DNA of 64,000 nt from Sedimentibacter acidaminivorans. Its GTDB lineage: Bacteria > Bacillota > Clostridia > Tissierellales > Sedimentibacteraceae. The stretch covers positions 1-64,000 of the forward strand of contig NZ_JAGGKS010000011.1 of the NCBI RefSeq assembly GCF_017873955.1. The letters run 5' to 3'. A program made the position numbers and the translations under genes. The notes beneath the pieces were generated by a model. It saw only the letters and a list, made by a program, of their open reading frames with translations. It was not told where the DNA came from and made no database searches. Shown piece by piece: positions 35,845 through 44,977 of the stretch; positions within the stretch are counted from its first letter, which is position 1; each line of letters starts with the position of its first letter.

Positions 35845-38043
35845 TTATAGTATGTTTTTCAAATAATGCCCTCTTGTAAAGTTATTTTCAATGAGAACAT
35901 CATACGATTGAACACCATTTAGTTCACAATATACTGCATCTATTATTTCTTCAATATTATCTTCCCATTTACTATCAATAAAATAATATTCTATTCCACT
36001 TCTAATAAAATCTGTAGTTTTTCCTATTAATGTTAACGGAACACTATTATATATATGTGTAAGTCTTCTTTCTCTTTCAATATTAAAGTATACACCTTTC
36101 CTGTCTTTTAAGGCATATTTATCTTTAAAGCTACATTTTTCACAATCCTCAACATTTTTACAATTTTTAACTAACGACATAGGACAATTCTTCATGACCA
36201 TCAGCTGCGTATAAGCATATGTAATAATTTCAGACTTCATATTAGCATCTAAATTACCCACAACACTTTCCATATCCTTTATATTTGCCTCTACTGAAAA
36301 TGTAAATCCATCTACGCTTTTGTCTTTTAACAATTCTACCGCAAATGTATTAATTACATTAAATGAACTACCACAATGTATTTTTAATTTGCTTTTCTGC
36401 TTGAAAAAGTGCAAAGTTCCTACATTATTTACACATACGCCATCAAATAATTCTTCATATAAGGAAATATTCTTTTTAAACAAATTATACTCTGATTTTG
36501 ATACTATATTAGGTATCCAAAGATACTTTTCTACACCATCAATTTTACGAACAACTTCCAAATCTAAATTATATGGCACGTAAACTCTTTTAACCTTTAC
36601 TTTATCAACTAAGTTAATTTCTTCGTTACTATTAATCTTTAAACTAATCTTTGGCTTTGTTTTTGGTTTAGTTTTACCAAAATCAAAAATTGCTTCATGT
36701 GTAATTTCACCTATATCTAGCCTATTATAAAAATATGCTCCCTCTTCAAACAAATACTCTGTTGCATCTCTTCTCATTTGATTTAGTGTGCTTTTTCTTA
36801 AAAACACACCATCTTCTAATGTGATTTTCAAGTTGCCTAATTTATATATTGTGCTACCAAGTTTTCCAAGCTGTTCATTAACCAATTCATCTGTAACTGG
36901 ATTTTTTTGACTTGTTTCACAAAGTTCTTTACTTTTAATTGTTATTTCATTAGTTCCATCAGTTGCAAAAAGTACTGCCTTTTCCCCAACTTTAAGGGTT
37001 ATTTCAAAATTAATGTCATTTCTCCTAAATTGAGAAAACTCCTCTGTTCTATCTCTAATTTCTTCGACTATATCTCCTATATCATCGCCTTTAACACCTG
37101 AGCTTGTTCTTGCAAACATTTCATCATCTGGACTAGGCTTAATATACCCATTTGTATATCCTCTGCTAAATGTTGAAATAGCCTTTTTTTCAAGTTCATC
37201 TATATTTTCTTTTTTATCACTTAAATAGTTATCTATAATATTCCTATAGTATTCTACCACTACGGCAGTATATTCCGGTCCTTTCATTCTTCCTTCAATT
37301 TTAAATGTCTTTACTCCAGCATCTATTAATTCACATATAGATTCTCCAGCTTTAAAATCTTTCATACTAAGAACTGGCAATACATCTAATTCTTCTACTA
37401 AAGAATTACTTTCTTTATCAAGAAAGCTGTAGTTAAGTCTACACGGTTGCGCACATTTTCCTCTATTTCCGCTTCTGCCTCCTAAAAAGCTGCTCATATA
37501 ACATTGTCCAGAATAGCAAGCACACAAAGCTCCATGTATAAAAACTTCTAAATCCGTATTAGTGTTTTTAACGGCTTCACGTATTTGCCCTAATGACAAT
37601 TCCCTTGCCATTATGATTTTATTAACTTTATATCTATCATAAAATTTAACTCCATACTCATCATATACAGTCGATTGTGTGCTAATATTTACTGCTAAAT
37701 CAGGTATATGTTTTCTAATTAAAAATAAAAGTCCTAAGTCCTGAACAATAACTGCATCTACATCATTTTCATACAAAAAAACAGCATAGTTAAGTGCTTC
37801 CAGAATTTCAGTATCCTTTAATACAGTATTCAAAGTAACATATACTTTAACATTTTTATTATGTGCATATCTAATAATATCCATCATTTCATCATCATCG
37901 AAATTTTGAGAGTTTTGTCTCGCATTGAAATTCTTACCACCCAAATATACTGCATCAGCTCCACTGTTAACAGCTGCATAAAATGATTCAATGCTACCTG
38001 CCGGTGCTAAAAGTTCAACTTTTTTTTGTTTTTGTTCTACCAT
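35845..38043 (-). CDS. U32-family peptidase / RlhA-like protein
   Basis: This is a 732-residue protein of the collagenase-like U32 family. Residues 8-330 form the U32 barrel (VELLAPAGSIESFYAAVNSGADAVYLGG, then EVFIHGALCACYSGQCYMSSFLGGRSGNRGKCAQPCR, split here by family landmarks). Its four-cysteine cluster probably binds iron-sulfur. A DUF3656-like region and a second Cys set (CPMSLVKNCKNVEDCEKCSF, near 650-670) follow. E. coli RlhA, of similar length, is needed for 23S rRNA hydroxylation, and that role is plausible here. It follows the zapA gene by 37 bp, a frequent clostridial arrangement. Confidence 0.85.
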   Translation of the reverse strand: MVEQKQKKVELLAPAGSIESFYAAVNSGADAVYLGGKNFNARQNSQNFDDDEMMDIIRYAHNKNVKVYVTLNTVLKDTEILEALNYAVFLYENDVDAVIVQDLGLLFLIRKHIPDLAVNISTQSTVYDEYGVKFYDRYKVNKIIMARELSLGQIREAVKNTNTDLEVFIHGALCACYSGQCYMSSFLGGRSGNRGKCAQPCRLNYSFLDKESNSLVEELDVLPVLSMKDFKAGESICELIDAGVKTFKIEGRMKGPEYTAVVVEYYRNIIDNYLSDKKENIDELEKKAISTFSRGYTNGYIKPSPDDEMFARTSSGVKGDDIGDIVEEIRDRTEEFSQFRRNDINFEITLKVGEKAVLFATDGTNEITIKSKELCETSQKNPVTDELVNEQLGKLGSTIYKLGNLKITLEDGVFLRKSTLNQMRRDATEYLFEEGAYFYNRLDIGEITHEAIFDFGKTKPKTKPKISLKINSNEEINLVDKVKVKRVYVPYNLDLEVVRKIDGVEKYLWIPNIVSKSEYNLFKKNISLYEELFDGVCVNNVGTLHFFKQKSKLKIHCGSSFNVINTFAVELLKDKSVDGFTFSVEANIKDMESVVGNLDANMKSEIITYAYTQLMVMKNCPMSLVKNCKNVEDCEKCSFKDKYALKDRKGVYFNIERERRLTHIYNSVPLTLIGKTTDFIRSGIEYYFIDSKWEDNIEEIIDAVYCELNGVQSYDVLIENNFTRGHYLKNIL

Positions 38044-38080
38044 TTTTTCTCCTTATTTTTCATCTACAAAAACCACATCA

Positions 38081-39160
38081 TCAAACAGAAGTTTCTTTTT
38101 CTAGAAGTTCTAAAAGTTCCTTATTTTCCTTCTTTAACTCATCAATTTCCAACATATTTTGATAGTTTTCAGTATCTTTTCTATTTAATTTTTCTTGAAT
38201 TTCATTTATTTTGTTATTTAAACTTTCTTTATCGCTATTAATCATCAATAACTCTTCAAGATATTTTTCTTTTTCATCATTAACATCATCATATTTGGAT
38301 CTCATTTCTTCATAATTACTTTTAATCTCGCTTACAAGCTTATCTTTAGACAATAAAGTTTCATCTTTTTCATTGAGTTTTTGTTGAACCAAATTAATTT
38401 TGTTTTTTAAATATTCTATATCTTTTTCCTTTGATTGTAGTGTTATGTTGTTTTTTTGAATTTCTTCATTTAAGTGGTCTATTTTAAGCAAGAGATCTTC
38501 ATTGGTTTTCTTTAAGCCTCTAATTGTATTTTCAAAATCATTTACTTGTTTTTCTTTTTCATTTAATCTTAATTGAAGTTTAGAAATTCTACCATTTAAG
38601 CTACTTTTAGTGTTATTCATGAAACTTAGCTCTTTAGTGAAATTTTCTCTTTCTTTTGTAAGATTATCGCATACTTCATTAAGCTCTTCATTTTTATTCT
38701 TTAGTTCATTAATTAACATTTCACTTTTTAATAGTTGTTGTTCTTGTTCATTTACTTTATCTTGATTTTTCGATATTTGAGAATTTAAATATTCTCTATC
38801 ATTATCTTTAGCGAGTAATTTTTCTCTATATTTTTCTCTTTCTTGAATTGCAGAATTTAAATTTTCCTTTGCCTGTTCTTTTTCCTTTATAGCACTTTGT
38901 GTTTGTTCTCTCAACAATGACATTTCATTATATACTTCATTTTTTAGTTCTTGAATTTCATTTGTTGATTTCATGAACTTATCTGCTATTAAAAATGAAG
39001 TTAAAATAAGCTTATCTATGTCATTAAATCTTTTATTAGAATTTGATAGAGTATTTATTTGTTCATTTAGTATTTCTTCAATCTTTTTTACATATTCGGG
39101 ACTTTCATCAGTTCTTACATTGTATTTTTTATCACCAATTATTATTTCTAATTTGTTCAT
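38081..39160 (-). CDS. ZapA-domain protein with a long repeated coiled coil
   Basis: Residues 1-80 are a ZapA domain (LEIIIGDKKYNVRTDESPEYVKKI, ending KLILTSFLIADKFMK), which binds and bundles FtsZ at the division site. ZapA is normally about 90-130 residues, but this protein has 359. The extra 250 residues form a continuous coiled coil made of four repeats spaced exactly 63 residues apart (nine heptads), with the landmark L-N-x-x-I-x-x-x-Q-x-K-L-N-E-K-D at residues 125, 188, 251 and 314. It is followed by the U32 gene. Initiation after AAGGGG fits. Confidence 0.85.
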   Translation of the reverse strand: MNKLEIIIGDKKYNVRTDESPEYVKKIEEILNEQINTLSNSNKRFNDIDKLILTSFLIADKFMKSTNEIQELKNEVYNEMSLLREQTQSAIKEKEQAKENLNSAIQEREKYREKLLAKDNDREYLNSQISKNQDKVNEQEQQLLKSEMLINELKNKNEELNEVCDNLTKERENFTKELSFMNNTKSSLNGRISKLQLRLNEKEKQVNDFENTIRGLKKTNEDLLLKIDHLNEEIQKNNITLQSKEKDIEYLKNKINLVQQKLNEKDETLLSKDKLVSEIKSNYEEMRSKYDDVNDEKEKYLEELLMINSDKESLNNKINEIQEKLNRKDTENYQNMLEIDELKKENKELLELLEKETSV

Positions 39161-39381
39161 AAAATCAAATCCCCTTCCTATATTATATCTATTATATTTT
39201 AAGTAAGATAACTATATTATTTATGTTTATTATTAATTTATAAATTTATCGACTATATATTAATATTAAGGTATATTCCTTAAAATATCAATAGCAAATA
39301 ACATATTTTATCATTTATTTTGCAAATTTTATAAAAAATATACGCTTATATTATATTTAATCTACATATATATAAAATACA

Positions 39382-39406
39382 AAGTCTGCTCATTACAAGC
39401 AGACTT
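39382..39406 (-). terminator. dxs terminator
   Basis: A perfect 9-bp stem AAGTCTGCT/AGCAGACTT with a 7-base loop lies 7 bp past the dxs stop. A T-rich stretch follows on the minus strand. Confidence 0.75.
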
Positions 39407-39413
39407 AAATACA

Positions 39414-41276
39414 TCAAAATAATTTATTTTTTATATCAAAGGCAATTGATTCAGCATTCAAGTCATTTTCCTTTAATAATTCATCAATAGACCCTTGTTT
39501 AATAAATTTGTCAGGCAACGTCTTAAACAAAACCTGAATATTGTTAGGAAACAATGCATCAATTCTCAATGCAACCGAACCATCTTTAACAGTTTCATCA
39601 ATAATTACAACCTTTTTCGTTTTTAAAGCAGATTTTAATATTAACTCTTCGTCTAGAGGTTTTAGGAATCTCAAATTAATTATTTCAGAATCAATGCTTT
39701 TATCTTTCAAAATATCCCTTACATCAATTGCTATTTTAACCATTTTACCACTTGCAATTATAGTTAAATCGCTACCTTCTTTAACTATAGTACCTCTTCC
39801 TAATTGAACCATTGTATCACTACTATCTATTTCAGACTTAAAACTTCCTCTTGGATATCTAATACAAATAGGTCCGTTGTGTAATTTTATTGCATACTCT
39901 AACATGTTTTCAAGCTCTCTGTAATCAGTAGGAACCATAACCGCTATATTAGGTATTTGACATAAAAATGCTGAATCAAACACACCTTGATGAGTTTCAC
40001 CATCATTTCCAACTATACCAGCCCTATCAATTGCAAAAACAACATGTAAATTTTGCATGGCCACATCATGTATAACTTGGTCATATGCTCTTTGAAGGAA
40101 AGATGAATATAATGTTACTACAGGAATAACTCCATTAGCTGCTAATCCAGCAGCCATAGTTACAGCATGTTGTTCTGCAATTCCAACATCAAATAATCTC
40201 TTAGGAAATTTTTTAGAAAAATTTTTAAGTCCTGTGCCATCTGTCATTGCAGCAGTTATTGCAACTACACTTTTATCTTTTTCTGCAATTTCGCAAAGTT
40301 TATTACCAAATACATCAGAACACGAGGGAATAGACGACTTATTTAAACTTTTTCCTGTTTCAATATTAAAAGCTGAAACACCATGAAAGTCATTAGGTCT
40401 CTCCTCTGCAAATTTATAACCTTTACCTTTAATTGTTTTAACATGTATTAATAATGGTCCATTAATATTTTTTGATTTATTAAATACTTCTATTAATTCA
40501 TCTATATTATGACCATCTATAGGCCCCATATAAGTAAATCCAAGTTCTTCAAAAAGCATCCCTGTTGTAACGACCATTTTTTTTATACCATCTTTAGTTC
40601 TTTTTATAAATTTTTTTATACCTTTTGATCCAAACGGTATATGGTCAATAATTTTTTCAACATCTTTCTTAGTAGAAATATACCTTGGCTCTGTTCTTAT
40701 TTTACCTAAATATGTTGATAGACCACCTACATTAGGTGATATGGACATTTCATTGTCATTTAATATAACAATTAACTTCGTATTGCTTCTTCCTGCATCA
40801 TTTAGCGCCTCAAAGGCCATCCCTCCGGTCAAGGCTCCATCTCCAATAACAGCAACAACCTCATATTTTTCACTTTTTAAATCTCTTGCTCGTGCAATAC
40901 CTATAGCAGCAGATATTGATGTACTGCTATGACCTGTATCAAATACATCATATATACTCTCATCTCTCTTTGGAAAACCACTCAACCCTTTATATTGTCT
41001 CAACGTTGACATCTCGTTTTTTCTACCAGTAAATATTTTATGTACATAGGATTGATGACCAACATCCCAAACAATTTTATCCATTGGACAATTAAAGGCG
41101 TAATGCAAAGCAACTGTTAATTCTACAACTCCCAAATTAGAAGCAATGTGTCCACCAGTTTTTGATACATTATCAACTAAAAAATCTCTAAGTTCTAAAC
41201 ATAATGCATTTAGCTTGTCATTACTTAATTTTTTTATATCTTCAGGTGAATTTATATTATCTAAATATTTTTCCAT
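39414..41276 (-). CDS. dxs: 1-deoxy-D-xylulose-5-phosphate synthase
   Basis: The start is the ATG of MEKYLDNINSPEDIKKL at 41276, with GAGGAAC before it. A longer frame to 41309 runs into the leader hairpin. The 620-residue TDP enzyme condenses pyruvate and glyceraldehyde 3-phosphate at the head of the MEP isoprenoid pathway. The N-terminal half has VWDVGHQSYVHKIFTGR and the TDP motif GDGALTGGMAFEALNDAG. The pyrimidine domain has the conserved histidine in GIAEQHAVTMAAG. The C-terminal transketolase domain is complete. It diverges from ppsR. Confidence 0.95.
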   Translation of the reverse strand: MEKYLDNINSPEDIKKLSNDKLNALCLELRDFLVDNVSKTGGHIASNLGVVELTVALHYAFNCPMDKIVWDVGHQSYVHKIFTGRKNEMSTLRQYKGLSGFPKRDESIYDVFDTGHSSTSISAAIGIARARDLKSEKYEVVAVIGDGALTGGMAFEALNDAGRSNTKLIVILNDNEMSISPNVGGLSTYLGKIRTEPRYISTKKDVEKIIDHIPFGSKGIKKFIKRTKDGIKKMVVTTGMLFEELGFTYMGPIDGHNIDELIEVFNKSKNINGPLLIHVKTIKGKGYKFAEERPNDFHGVSAFNIETGKSLNKSSIPSCSDVFGNKLCEIAEKDKSVVAITAAMTDGTGLKNFSKKFPKRLFDVGIAEQHAVTMAAGLAANGVIPVVTLYSSFLQRAYDQVIHDVAMQNLHVVFAIDRAGIVGNDGETHQGVFDSAFLCQIPNIAVMVPTDYRELENMLEYAIKLHNGPICIRYPRGSFKSEIDSSDTMVQLGRGTIVKEGSDLTIIASGKMVKIAIDVRDILKDKSIDSEIINLRFLKPLDEELILKSALKTKKVVIIDETVKDGSVALRIDALFPNNIQVLFKTLPDKFIKQGSIDELLKENDLNAESIAFDIKNKLF

Positions 41277-41295
41277 TAGTTCCTCACAATAATAC

Positions 41296-41325
41296 AGCAC
41301 TATATACAAATAGTGCTTTTTTTTA
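41296..41325 (+). terminator. Terminator-like hairpin in the dxs leader
   Basis: A 7-bp stem AGCACTA/TAGTGCT is followed by a run of T in the plus direction. No plus-strand gene ends here. On the minus strand it is a leader hairpin directly upstream of the dxs ribosome site, preceded by the A-run. It could block antisense transcription or affect dxs translation. Confidence 0.5.
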
Positions 41326-41409
41326 AGCTTTCTTTATTATATAATGTTTAAATACATATGTCAAAATTATTATTATATTTTTTATAAAAAAATACTGTAC
41401 TTTTTATTA

Positions 41410-41458
41410 TTTATGTTATATTATATGTAGTATATTTGGCTTTTATGTTATATTATAT
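41410..41458 (+). repeat. 17-bp direct repeats in the ppsR promoter region
   Basis: TTTATGTTATATTATAT occurs at 41410-41426 and again at 41442-41458, 32 bp apart (three helical turns), immediately upstream of the ppsR ribosome site. They could be paired regulator sites or duplicated -10 regions. Confidence 0.6.
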
Positions 41459-41475
41459 ATTAAGAGGTGGTATTA

Positions 41476-42294
41476 TTGACAGAGAAAACACATATATATG
41501 TACTATCAGATTCAATTGGAGAAACAGCTGAACTGCTTGCAAAAGCTGCTAGCATACAGTTCGACCAATATTTAATTGGTGAAATACACAAATACTCTTT
41601 CGTATCTGAAAAATATCAATTTGACGAAATTATTGATAAAGCTTCTACACACAATAGTATGATTGTTTATACGCTTGTAAAGTCAGAGAGTAGAGAATAT
41701 CTTGCTTCTCAATCTGCAAAGAGAAATGTTGTTGCTATTGATGCGTTAGGCCCTATCATTAAAGTTCTAGCTTATTTATCAAAATCCGAACCTAAACGAG
41801 AAGTTGGACTTAACAGAAAGCTCAATGATGAATACTTTGAAAAAGTAGAGTCTGTTGAATTTGCTGTTAAATATGACGATGGTAAAGACCCTCGTGGAAT
41901 ACTAAAAGCAGATATAGTTCTATTAGGTATATCAAGAACTTCTAAAACACCTCTTAGCATGTATCTTGCATACAGAAATTACAAAGTAGCAAACATACCT
42001 TTAGTACCTGAAGTAGCTCCACCAAAAGAATTATTTCAAATATCATCTAAGAAAATAATAGGTCTTACAAATGATCCTGAAAAACTCAATACTATACGTA
42101 TTGAAAGATTAAAAGATATGGGTATGAAATCAAATTCTACATATGCTAACATGGATAGAATTTTATCCGAACTGGACTATGCGCATCAACTTTTTACAAA
42201 ACTTAGATGCCCCATAATAAATGTTTCAGCAAAAGCAATAGAAGAAACTGCAAGCATAATAACTTCTATTGTATCAAACGATAATGATTATTAA
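41476..42294 (+). CDS. ppsR: PPDK regulatory protein (bifunctional kinase/pyrophosphorylase)
   Basis: The start is placed at the TTG at 41476 (TEKTHIYVLSDSIGETA), 5 bp after AGAGGTGG. A GTG at 41467 lies within that site. The 272-residue DUF299 protein inactivates PPDK by ADP-dependent phosphorylation of the active-site threonine and reactivates it with phosphate, forming pyrophosphate. The P-loop GISRTSKTP lies near residue 150, and the N-terminal SDSIGETAE is the other family signature. It is 21 bp before ppdK, its target, which confirms the assignment. Confidence 0.93.
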   Translation: MTEKTHIYVLSDSIGETAELLAKAASIQFDQYLIGEIHKYSFVSEKYQFDEIIDKASTHNSMIVYTLVKSESREYLASQSAKRNVVAIDALGPIIKVLAYLSKSEPKREVGLNRKLNDEYFEKVESVEFAVKYDDGKDPRGILKADIVLLGISRTSKTPLSMYLAYRNYKVANIPLVPEVAPPKELFQISSKKIIGLTNDPEKLNTIRIERLKDMGMKSNSTYANMDRILSELDYAHQLFTKLRCPIINVSAKAIEETASIITSIVSNDNDY

Positions 42295-42315
42295 TTAATT
42301 TTATAGGAGGACACA

Positions 42316-44940
42316 ATGAGTAAAAAATGGGTATACTTATTTAAAGAAGGAAATGCTTCGCAAAAAAGTTTATTAGGAGGAAAAGGTGCTAACTTATCCG
42401 AAATGATTAACATAAATCTTCCAGTACCTCCTGGACTAACAGTTACGACAGAAGCTTGTACAGAATTCTACAGACAAGGCAAAAAATTATCTGATGAAAT
42501 AATTTCTCAAATAGAAGAAAATCTTACATTGTTAGAAGAACAAACAGGTAAAAAATTTGGTGATGAAAACAACCCACTATTAGTATCAGTTCGCTCTGGT
42601 GCAGCTGTATCTATGCCTGGAATGATGGATACAATACTTAATCTAGGACTTACAGATATAGCTGTAGAAGGTATGGCAAAAAAGACAGGCAACACCCGTT
42701 TTGCATATGATAGCTACAGAAGATTTATTCAAATGTTTGGTGATGTTGTTTTATCTATACCTAAATACAAGTTCGATCATGCACTAGAAAATATAAAAGA
42801 AAAAAATAATTATAAATTTGATACTGAGCTAACAACTGAAGATTTAAAAACCATTGTTCAAAGATTTAAAAGAATATATAGGGACGAAACAAAAACTGAG
42901 TTTCCTCAAGAACCTGAAAAGCAATTACTAATGGCTGTTGAAGCAGTATTCAGATCATGGAATAATGCAAGAGCTATTACTTATAGAAATCTATATGATA
43001 TTCCTCACAGCATAGGTACTGCTGTTAATGTTCAATCTATGGTGTTTGGAAACATGGGTGATACATCAGGCACAGGAGTTGCATTTACTCGTAATCCTTC
43101 TACAGGAGAAAAGAAAGTATTTGGAGAATTTTTAATGAATGCTCAAGGCGAGGATGTTGTTGCAGGTATTCGTACTCCATTAACTATAGACAAATTAAAC
43201 GAAGTTATGCCAGAAATATATGCTCAATTTATTGAAACTGCAAATATACTCGAACAACATTACAGAGACATGCAAGATATAGAATTTACAATCGAGCAAG
43301 GTAAACTTTATATGCTCCAAACAAGATCAGGCAAGAGAACAACAGAAGCTGCATTAAGAGCCGCAGTAGAAATGGTGGAAGAAGGTCTCATATCTAAAGA
43401 AGAAGCTGTAATGAGAATAGAACCTAAATCACTAGATCAACTTTTACATCCAAGATTTGATGCTGATGATTTAAAGAATGCTACTGCAATTGCTGTAGGT
43501 CTTCCTGCTTCACCGGGTGCAGCTACTGGAAAAATATATTTCACAGCTGAAGAATCTGTTGCTGCATCTTTAAGAGGAGAAGCTACTATATTAGTAAGAA
43601 AAGAAACATCACCAGAAGATATAGAAGGTATGAATACTTCAAAAGGTATTTTAACTTCAAGAGGTGGAATGACATCACATGCAGCGGTTGTTGCAAGAGG
43701 TATGGGTAAGTGTTGTGTTGCAGGATGCGAAACTGTTTACGTAGATGAAATCAAAAAAACAATGGTAGTTGGTGATTTAACACTAACAGAAGGAGATTAT
43801 ATTTCTCTAGATGGTAGTACTGGTAATGTATATCAAGGAAGTATAAAAACTGTTGAGCCTGCTATCTCAGGAGCCTTTGGGAAATTAATGGAATGGGCTG
43901 ATGAGTTTAGAAAATTAGGAATACGAACTAATGCTGATACTCCTAAAGATGCAAGCGCAGCTATAAAATTCGGTGCAGAGGGTATAGGCCTTTGCAGAAC
44001 TGAGCACATGTTCTTTGAAGAAAGCAGAATTTTCTCTGTTAGAAAAATGATAATTTCTGATAATGTTACTCAAAGAGAAGAAGCATTAAAAGAAATATTG
44101 CCAATGCAGAAAAACGACTTCAAACAGTTATATAAAATAATGGGACCAAGACCAGCAACAATCAGACTTCTTGACCCGCCATTACATGAGTTCATACCTC
44201 ATGATGAAGAAGATATAATTGAGCTTTCTAAAGAAATGCATGTTCCAATTTCTAAGCTAAAGGATATAATCCAAAGTTTACAAGAATTTAATCCAATGCT
44301 TGGTCATAGAGGATGTAGACTTGCTATTACTTATCCAGAAATTGCTAGAATGCAAGCAAGAGCTATTATTGAAGCTGCAATTGAAGTATCTTCTGAAGAA
44401 AATATAGATATAGTACCTGAAATAATGGTACCTTTAGTAGGTAAAAAAGAAGAACTTGAAGTTTTAAGAGAATTAATAATAGAAACTGCTGAAAAGGTAA
44501 AAGAAGAAAAAAATTCTGATTTAAAATACCTAATAGGTACAATGATTGAAATTCCAAGAGCTTGTGTAACATCAGACGAAATTGCGCAATATGCCGATTT
44601 CTACTCATTTGGAACTAATGATTTAACTCAAATGACATTTGGATATTCTAGAGATGATGCTGGAAAATTCATTTCAGCTTATAAAGAAGTTGGTATATTA
44701 GAAGTTGATCCATTCCAAAGCATAGACCAAGTTGGGGTTGGTAAATTAGTTGAAATGTCAGTTAAACTTGGTAAACAAGTAAAACCAAACATGCACATGG
44801 GTGTATGCGGTGAACACGGCGGAGATCCTGCTTCAATAGAATTTTTCCATAAAACTGGATTAAGCTATGTATCTTGTTCACCTTTTAGAGTTCCAGTTGC
44901 AAGATTATCAGCAGCACAGGCTGCTATAAAGAATAAATAA
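42316..44940 (+). CDS. ppdK: Pyruvate, phosphate dikinase
   Basis: This 874-residue enzyme interconverts pyruvate, ATP and phosphate with PEP, AMP and pyrophosphate. In order it has an N-terminal ATP-grasp nucleotide domain (LLGGKGANLSEM at the start, SVRSGAAVSMPGMMDT near 95), the central phosphohistidine domain GGMTSHAAVVARGMGKCCV with the catalytic His and the regulated Thr two residues before it, and a C-terminal PEP/pyruvate barrel (GTMIEIPRACV, MHMGVCGEHGGDP). AGGAGG precedes the ATG. It is co-transcribed with ppsR. In amino-acid fermenters it often serves gluconeogenesis or pyrophosphate-linked glycolysis. Confidence 0.97.
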   Translation: MSKKWVYLFKEGNASQKSLLGGKGANLSEMININLPVPPGLTVTTEACTEFYRQGKKLSDEIISQIEENLTLLEEQTGKKFGDENNPLLVSVRSGAAVSMPGMMDTILNLGLTDIAVEGMAKKTGNTRFAYDSYRRFIQMFGDVVLSIPKYKFDHALENIKEKNNYKFDTELTTEDLKTIVQRFKRIYRDETKTEFPQEPEKQLLMAVEAVFRSWNNARAITYRNLYDIPHSIGTAVNVQSMVFGNMGDTSGTGVAFTRNPSTGEKKVFGEFLMNAQGEDVVAGIRTPLTIDKLNEVMPEIYAQFIETANILEQHYRDMQDIEFTIEQGKLYMLQTRSGKRTTEAALRAAVEMVEEGLISKEEAVMRIEPKSLDQLLHPRFDADDLKNATAIAVGLPASPGAATGKIYFTAEESVAASLRGEATILVRKETSPEDIEGMNTSKGILTSRGGMTSHAAVVARGMGKCCVAGCETVYVDEIKKTMVVGDLTLTEGDYISLDGSTGNVYQGSIKTVEPAISGAFGKLMEWADEFRKLGIRTNADTPKDASAAIKFGAEGIGLCRTEHMFFEESRIFSVRKMIISDNVTQREEALKEILPMQKNDFKQLYKIMGPRPATIRLLDPPLHEFIPHDEEDIIELSKEMHVPISKLKDIIQSLQEFNPMLGHRGCRLAITYPEIARMQARAIIEAAIEVSSEENIDIVPEIMVPLVGKKEELEVLRELIIETAEKVKEEKNSDLKYLIGTMIEIPRACVTSDEIAQYADFYSFGTNDLTQMTFGYSRDDAGKFISAYKEVGILEVDPFQSIDQVGVGKLVEMSVKLGKQVKPNMHMGVCGEHGGDPASIEFFHKTGLSYVSCSPFRVPVARLSAAQAAIKNK

Positions 44941-44946
44941 ATTTTA

Positions 44947-44973
44947 AGGGGTTAGCATGACATGCTAACCCCT
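44947..44973. terminator. Bidirectional terminator between ppdK and proA
   Basis: A perfect 12-bp stem AGGGGTTAGCAT with a 3-base loop lies between two convergent genes (7 bp past ppdK, 5 bp past proA). Its core is nearly identical to the folA hairpin at 54053-54075. Confidence 0.85.
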
Positions 44974-44977
44974 ATAT

